64,000 nucleotides of DNA from Liopterus haemorrhoidalis. Its lineage: Eukaryota > Arthropoda > Insecta > Coleoptera > Dytiscidae. Under the pieces are notes generated by a model, which was not told where the DNA came from, did not search any database, and was given only the letters and a program-made list of their open reading frames with translations. The position numbers and the translations under genes are program-made. The DNA is taken from the NCBI GenBank assembly GCA_963971575.1, contig OZ020612.1, positions 62,001 to 126,000 of the forward strand. The letters run 5' to 3'. Positions 58,584 through 64,000 of this stretch are shown here, piece after piece. Within the stretch, counting starts at the first letter, position 1; each line of letters begins with the position of its first letter.

Positions 58584-60176
58584 ATGAAGAACAAAATGAA
58601 GCACAAAATAAAGGTATACAAGCACTCAAGAATATATGAAATGTTCTGGCCATACTCGAGGTATTACACTGATCATTCCCGAAATCTAACTCTTTCAATA
58701 TATGGTCTGAGGAAAAATTGGGAGGTGCTGCCATTGATTGGTTTCGTTGCTTCAGTTTGGACGTTCTACGCTTACTACTTCGCTTTATACTACCCCTATT
58801 CCAGAGGTAAACAACCTACATTTATTTAGTTAATCATGTGTTAATCAAGGGCTAAGTGACTCGCTGCGCAGTGCCGATAAGGTTACTTATCGGCATGATT
58901 CTAGGGTTTGGTACGTATAGCCAGGAAGCCCTTTTACTATCACTCAAATACATATATCTCTATTCTCAGTACAAACCAAATGACTAGGCAAGACCTAGAG
59001 ACAGTGTTGGCACGATTTTTTATATTTCCTTTTTTATTGCTCATCATTTTATTTGATCATTACTTTGAATTTCTTATAGTTTTCTACCTGAACCGGGTTC
59101 CGCGAAACTACATGCCTAGACAGTTTAAGCAAAAACGAACATTCAGAAAAGATTAATTTTACAAAATCGAGTATTAAAGTTTATAAACTCATCGCCTACT
59201 TATTCTTATGATTTTCTAGATTATTTTTATTTGTCGGTGCTATTAAACTTATTAAAGCATATTGTAAATAACTAGTGGGGAATGAAAAGCGTTCAAACTC
59301 GAAAAGTAGTGAACTCTGAATTTACCCGGCGTGTAATTTTGCGGGGGTAGGGCTCAGCCAATAAGGAAAAGGATATCCAAATAAAATTAATCCAATCCGT
59401 TTTTAAATAAAAGCTATTAGTACTGAGATTAATTGGCAAAAGTGTTTTTTAATACAAAATTTTAAATTATGATTTGTATTAAAATAGATTTTTAAAATGC
59501 TTAGATTTAAGCAGTGGTTTCCAATAAGTGGCTCGCGAACCCGTGGTGTTCTAGGAGGTTCGTATTAAATATTTTGTAATGGTGTTCACGCTATTGCTTG
59601 GGCATTTTCATGCTACTTTTTATTTTCAAAAACTATTGTGCAAATAGGTATTTTATGGTTAATATTAGACTCATTACTGTAGAACTAGAAGTTAATAACA
59701 AGAATGTAGATGGTGACAAAGGGATAGTACATAATTTAAGGGGGTGGAGTAGATATTAAATGAGGTCTATTTAACGCAAAACATCTATATCACAAAGTTT
59801 ACTATTTTGGAGACATTTGACCCTGAATAAGGGAGTTGTTGAATGGAATTGATTAAATATTTATACTAAGTTTTGATATCGTCGTACGTGGTATTGTGAA
59901 GTGGTATAAAATACTAAGGTGAGAGGTTGATTTGTAGGAGATGTGAAATACACGAGGACGCCCGGGCATGAAACTATCGACCTGGAGCACCCTCCACAGT
60001 GGAAGTTTATAGATTTTTACGATTACAAGAACTACAAGCCGCTGATGAAACAGAAGGACGCCTTGACCAGGATGCGATGTGTCGAATATGAACGTCTGCA
60101 GCAATGGAAGGGCGAGAAGCTGGAAACTCTCAAAATGTTCCATGTCACCAAACCCGAAAACTGCCCAAAGGACTAA
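58584..60176 (+). CDS. NDUFA4/MLRQ-like small mitochondrial membrane protein, two coding exons
   Basis: Exon 1 (58584-58806) and exon 2 (59938-60176) join in phase 1. The donor is AGAG|GTAAAC, the acceptor TTTGTAG|GAG, and the junction codons read S-R-G-D-V-K-Y. The product is 153 residues. It has a basic N-terminus, then LRKNWEVLPL leading into one membrane span (about residues 48-69: PLIGFVASVWTFYAYYFALY), then a soluble charged tail ending ENCPKD. NDUFA4 proteins share L+KN...(I/L)PL, one span, LAL..PDV.W.R and a QYKFY...DY segment. The matching parts here are YFALYYP, DVKYTRT and QWKFIDFYDYKNY. NDUFA4 is a subunit of respiratory complex IV, formerly assigned to complex I. This protein is about twice the usual 80 residues, so it may be a divergent paralogue. 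The true start is uncertain: an in-frame TAG ends exactly where a good acceptor (TTTTTCGTAG, ending 58572) would put another upstream exon. Exon reality is well supported; the family call is moderate. Confidence 0.6.
58980..59156 (+). CDS. Hypothetical 58-residue membrane micro-ORF inside the NDUFA4-like intron
   Basis: An ATG-to-TAA frame starts MTRQDLETVLARF, runs into a strongly hydrophobic stretch of about 16 residues (FFIFPFLLLIILFDHY) and ends in a basic tail (RQFKQKRTFRKD). Amphipathic head, single span and basic tail are a coherent micropeptide layout. A plausible splice acceptor (TATTCTCAG, ending 58969) sits 10 nt upstream of the ATG. Splicing exon 1 of the host gene to that acceptor would not keep the host frame. 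AT-rich DNA makes hydrophobic ORFs by chance, so this could be fortuitous. No family recognised. Confidence 0.25.
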   Translation: MTRQDLETVLARFFIFPFLLLIILFDHYFEFLIVFYLNRVPRNYMPRQFKQKRTFRKD

Positions 60177-60250
60177 TTATCCAAAGGATATGGTGAGTTA
60201 TAAGATTCTCACGCAACTATTTAAAGGATGTATTATTTATTATACCTATT

Positions 60251-60256
60251 AATAAA
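60251..60256 (+). other. Candidate polyadenylation signal of the NDUFA4-like gene
   Basis: AATAAA about 75 nt after the stop codon, followed by further AATAAA-like hexamers to about 60285. A GTGAGT at 60192 could be a donor of a 3' UTR intron but has no clear partner. Confidence 0.4.
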
Positions 60257-60807
60257 TTAAATAAGCCTAGTAAATAATAAATAAAATAACAAAGTAGGAG
60301 TGTATAAAGCTAAATATCAAAATTGTTCTTATACGGTTCCTAATTTTTTAATTTTCTCACAATCAATATCAATGGAAAGCATTTTTTTTTTTAATTTCAA
60401 GAACCTCTTAATTCGGGAATCTCTTTGATGAATGACCAGGTGGAGGTTTACAACTCACTAATTATGGGCAAAAACAGTGTTTCCCTTAACTGTTTTTTTT
60501 TTTTTCCTTAATTTGTATAGCGCATATGATTTCGTATGGTAAACTTTTTGATCAGAAAAAACTTCCCGATGAAAAAAAAAAAATGTTTCCGAGCGGTGGT
60601 CAGGTAATAACTCTGGTTTACCAAATAGCTTGCAGCCTCCTCTTGGTAAACTTGAAACACTGTACACTAGGCTCACTAAGCCTTGTTTTTCAAAACAAGG
60701 GGGGCCACTAATGCACACGTCATATAATTTTCAAAAAAACTCAAAAATGACTGTTCTCGTTGCTAGTCAAGCGAGTAGTCGTTGTATCAGACAGAAATAT
60801 ACAAGAT

Positions 60808-61480
60808 TCTAGCGGTTCATACAGGGTACATTCGATTTGACGCTCCGAGCGTTCCGAGTACGTTCTGTATACTCAAACGTGTTCGATTTGACGCTCGGAG
60901 TACACTCAATTGCATTCGTTTTGCGATCGAGCGAGCATTTAGAGTGCGCTCTATGTGTTCGGGGTTTTAAGTCCGAGCATATGGAGTATGACGTAAAAAA
61001 GTGGGGGAACGGCGGGAGAGACATGAAAGTTTAAAATTAAATCATAAATAAAATAAAAATAATAGCCTTAGACAAATAATATTGTTATTTGTCTATGGCT
61101 ACAGAGCACGGCCATTTTATGTATTTGTGACTTTCTGTAAACAGCAAAAAAATTATTAAAGTACACCGTGCATAAAATTAAAATGGAAAAAATTCATTAA
61201 ATTAATTCATTAATTATTATTTAATTTTTAATTAATTTTATTTCTTCATCATTGAATAAAAATCAAGGAAAAACCGAGGTATATAATTTTGATTCATGAC
61301 TGACGTGAACTAATCTGACAGTAGAATCGCCGCCTAAAATTGTAGGGTTAAATTTTGTAAACAATACGTCACAAGAACACTCGCTCCGTTAGTGCTCTAT
61401 TCATGACGTCACCATCAACTGTTCGCTCAGCGCTCGCTCTACTCTGTACAACTCGAATGCACCCACAATGAACGCTAGAT
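60808..61480. mobile_element. Inverted-repeat element of about 0.67 kb
   Basis: The left end TCTAGCGGTTCATACAGGGT reads on into ACATTCGATTTGACGCTC. The right end is an imperfect complement (GAATGCACCCACAATGAACG, then CTAGA). The left third holds three direct repeats of TTCGATTTGACGCTC-like blocks rich in GAGCG. No coding region; exact ends uncertain. Confidence 0.55.
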
Positions 61481-64000
61481 TTATATATGAAAAATAAAAA
61501 ATGATAAAAATTACCAGAAGCGGTAATTTCGAATAATTTGGCGACTCAAGTGGTCGCAACGGTAATTCTTGAATAGAAAAACCTTCTATTTTAACATATA
61601 ATAATTTCGCACGTAGTAGGTACATCTTCGTTTCAAATGAAGTTATTCATTATACTCCAGCAATGAATCTAAGTAAAAATGAGATATTTGTAAGATTAGT
61701 TTGACAAAAGAACATTGGCGCTAGATTGTAACATAGCCTAACTCTACCCGCGGTTTGGTTCTATAAGTCAGGTATTTTTGACATTTTTAAAAGAAACTCT
61801 ACTACTGTAGGGTGTTTGCTCTTGTAAAGTTGTGATTTATCCATTTGATAACGGGCCTGTATTTCGCGGCGCAGTTCTGAAAGCCCGCGGGCGATATCTT
61901 TAAATGGTATTTTCTGTCATGAAAGCGTGCTGCCGTCGTCGCGGCGTCTTGTTTTTTTAACTTTAAATGTTAAATATATTTTTTTCCATAAATATTAGAT
62001 GAAACCTACGCTCTATAAAGCTTTTAAGACTAATAGAGCTTTAGAATTTATTAGACTTCTTCAAAGAGTTTTTAAGTAAAAGTTGGGAAAATGAAAACAT
62101 TTAAGATCCGACAATTAAGGAAACAAAAGAAATTATTCATCCGTGAACACGTCTTTGGTGATATTAAGCAAAAAATATATACTTTGGAACTTAAATTTAA
62201 TTATTTGTGGATCCCGCGCCGTCATTGCTGATGAAAAACTACTGGAGTCCAATGGCGGCTCGTGTTGTAGTAATGGGGTCGCAACTTTTATAGGTACCAG
62301 CTATTATAGGTTATATAAACTCTATTTTTTTAAAGAACGAAGTAGATGGCGCAGCGAGCTAGGCCGGTTTCACACTGTATCAAATTAAAGTTTATAATTT
62401 AAAATTAAATACATTTTGCGGTAAATTCAAATTTGACGTTTCAAAATTAATGTTTTTAAAAAAGTTATAATTTAAATGTTCAATTATTAATATTAATTAA
62501 AAATAAGTTCAATAATTCTATATATTTAAATAATTTAAAATTTAATTAAAATATATTATTTATACAAACCTGTCACAAATAAAAAATAATATAACAATTG
62601 AAAATTTAATTAAAATTTATTATTTATACAAAACTTATAAAAATTAATTAAGAAAAATATATAAAATAATATTGGAAATCAGTCCGAATCATCAATGGAT
62701 TCTTCTTCACTTCAAATTTATATTTAATCGACACTATAACACAACACAAATTATTAATATGGCGCTCGTCGACAGCAAAGAATATGACAGTTGACAGCAA
62801 AACAACTGTTGTGTTTGGTACCAGACGCGTACGTACATTAATTCATTTTCAGACGACTTCATTTTAAAATATTTCTCTTAATATATATATTGTAAATTAA
62901 TTTCAAATCTATTTATTCACTGGCTTTTATATTCTAACATTATTTAAACATATACCTCCGTTTTTACTTATTAGATTCCTATACGCCTATGTTTATAAAT
63001 TTGGGTTAAGGGGTTAAATAAACAGAGACAAATAGAATAAGTTGAGACAGAAATCTATTTTTCTACAGTGTAAACTTTTCCACGTTCTTACCAAATTAAA
63101 AACAAAAGCGAAATAGCTCCTATCTTGCCCACACTCTATTCTTAAAAAAAATGAAGTATAGACAAAAGGGTCCACTTAAGGACTATAATAAGAATTCTGC
63201 ATGACTTCCGGTTTCAGCGGAAATTGTTTCAACTTTTTATCTGGCACAGGGAATCGGTACTTTAATTTTTTTTTTCTTGAAAGCATATTAAATCAGCTTT
63301 ACATGGATGTCAAAATATCATACTTTAATTTTAACCATTTCAAAATGGTGACCATTTATTTACAAAATTATAAATGGATCTTTTTGAAAATAATGTTTGT
63401 TTTAAGAATGATTGGTTTTTACCTGATAGATTTGCCACTTATTGAGTTGTTGATATTTTAGTTGTGAGTTTAAATGAAAAATGGTAGGTATCCTGTTGGC
63501 GGCGAAGTTGTCCTTCCGCTTCTAACTCTATCATTAGATTACGCTCTGATCAATAGAAGAGCGGAATTTAAATGAGCCTGATATTGTGAGCTAGTTTAAG
63601 TTTATTTGGTGGTCTCGCTCGTGTATTATCGCTAACACTCGTACGTATACGTTGACAAATCCTTTGGCTTTGCCTCTACACAAATTAACAGTTAAATACG
63701 TGGATTTTCTTCGCCCCCCTTTATAATTTACGCACGAGCATTTGTTACATTATAAACCAGTGTATAATTCCAAGTACCTGGTGACGTAACGCGATGACGT
63801 AGCGAAGTGTTATCTGTTTTTTCCGACGTATTTTACTCCTCTTGCTGATGGAACTTTTGCCTCACAAATGCTGCGTTTTGTTCAGGTACTAAATACTAGA
63901 TTCATAATATTCTCGAACTAGTGAATAAATCTATTTTATATTTATATTATCACCTTTAAAATACTGCCTTCCTACAACATTGCTGTCACCGTTTATCCAC
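61481..64000. other. Unassigned AT-rich DNA to the window end
   Basis: Only the partial dispersed repeat at 62247-62318 is identifiable. The frame at 63201-63461 is Phe/Leu/Ile-rich as expected by chance. 62400-62660 contains two near-copies of AATTTAATTAAAAT.TATTAT. Confidence 0.4.
62247..62318 (+). repeat. Dispersed GGTTATATAA repeat, copy 5 (partial)
   Basis: AATGGCGGCTCGTGTTG, GTCGCAACTTTTATAGG and TATTATAGGTTATATAAACT. Confidence 0.65.

Noticed and set aside
58381..58734. 117-codon minus-strand ORF
   Set aside because: Antisense to NDUFA4-like exon 1; no domain, and the sense strand has proper splice signals.
59853..60143. 96-codon minus-strand ORF
   Set aside because: Antisense shadow of NDUFA4-like exon 2.

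Overview
This is eukaryotic DNA, most likely from an insect. It is AT-rich, long introns and repeats dominate, and real exons are small with GT...AG junctions. The transposon fauna is typical of arthropods: mariner, hAT-, piggyBac- and Harbinger-type miniature elements, Penelope-like and Jockey/R1/CR1-type retroelements, and tRNA-derived SINEs. A hemipteroid insect is my guess, but no gene here fixes the order. I see no bacterial operons, CRISPR arrays, canonical tRNA or rRNA genes, or recognisable viral genes.

Only two host genes are supported. (1) 31698-32023, minus strand: a complete 89-residue LC8 dynein light chain (Drosophila ctp / vertebrate DYNLL1 type). It is split by a 56-bp intron, and a non-coding 5' exon is likely near 33152. 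(2) 58584-60176, plus strand: a two-exon, 153-codon small single-membrane-span protein resembling the NDUFA4/MLRQ family of mitochondrial respiratory-chain subunits. A 58-codon membrane-type ORF lies inside its intron on the same strand. The two genes have no evident functional link.

The rest is mostly layered mobile DNA. 1-12 kb: a hAT MITE, a fold-back element, a Harbinger-type MITE and a tRNA-derived SINE. 12-20 kb: two copies of a TTAA-flanked, nearly fully palindromic MITE, nested hAT MITEs, a mariner fragment and a seven-unit 150-bp tandem array. 20-30 kb: two more palindromic MITE copies, one splitting a mariner pseudogene, then a Jockey-type RNase H remnant. 30-45 kb: the LC8 gene, several hAT MITEs with exact 8-bp target duplications, a hAT element inside a retrotransposon end, and a Penelope-like inverted repeat. 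45-58 kb: a second TTAA MITE family, a nearly complete but dead mariner at 48210-49485, a Penelope-like element with a 44-unit AAAT array, and an RT fragment. 58-64 kb: the NDUFA4-like gene, a 0.7-kb inverted-repeat element and unassigned AT-rich DNA.

The most interesting signals are: hammerhead-ribozyme-like cores in four loci, with compensatory stem changes between three of them; the giant-palindrome TTAA MITE family; a poly-T cassette shared by hAT MITEs with different ends; and the intronic micro-ORF in the NDUFA4-like gene.
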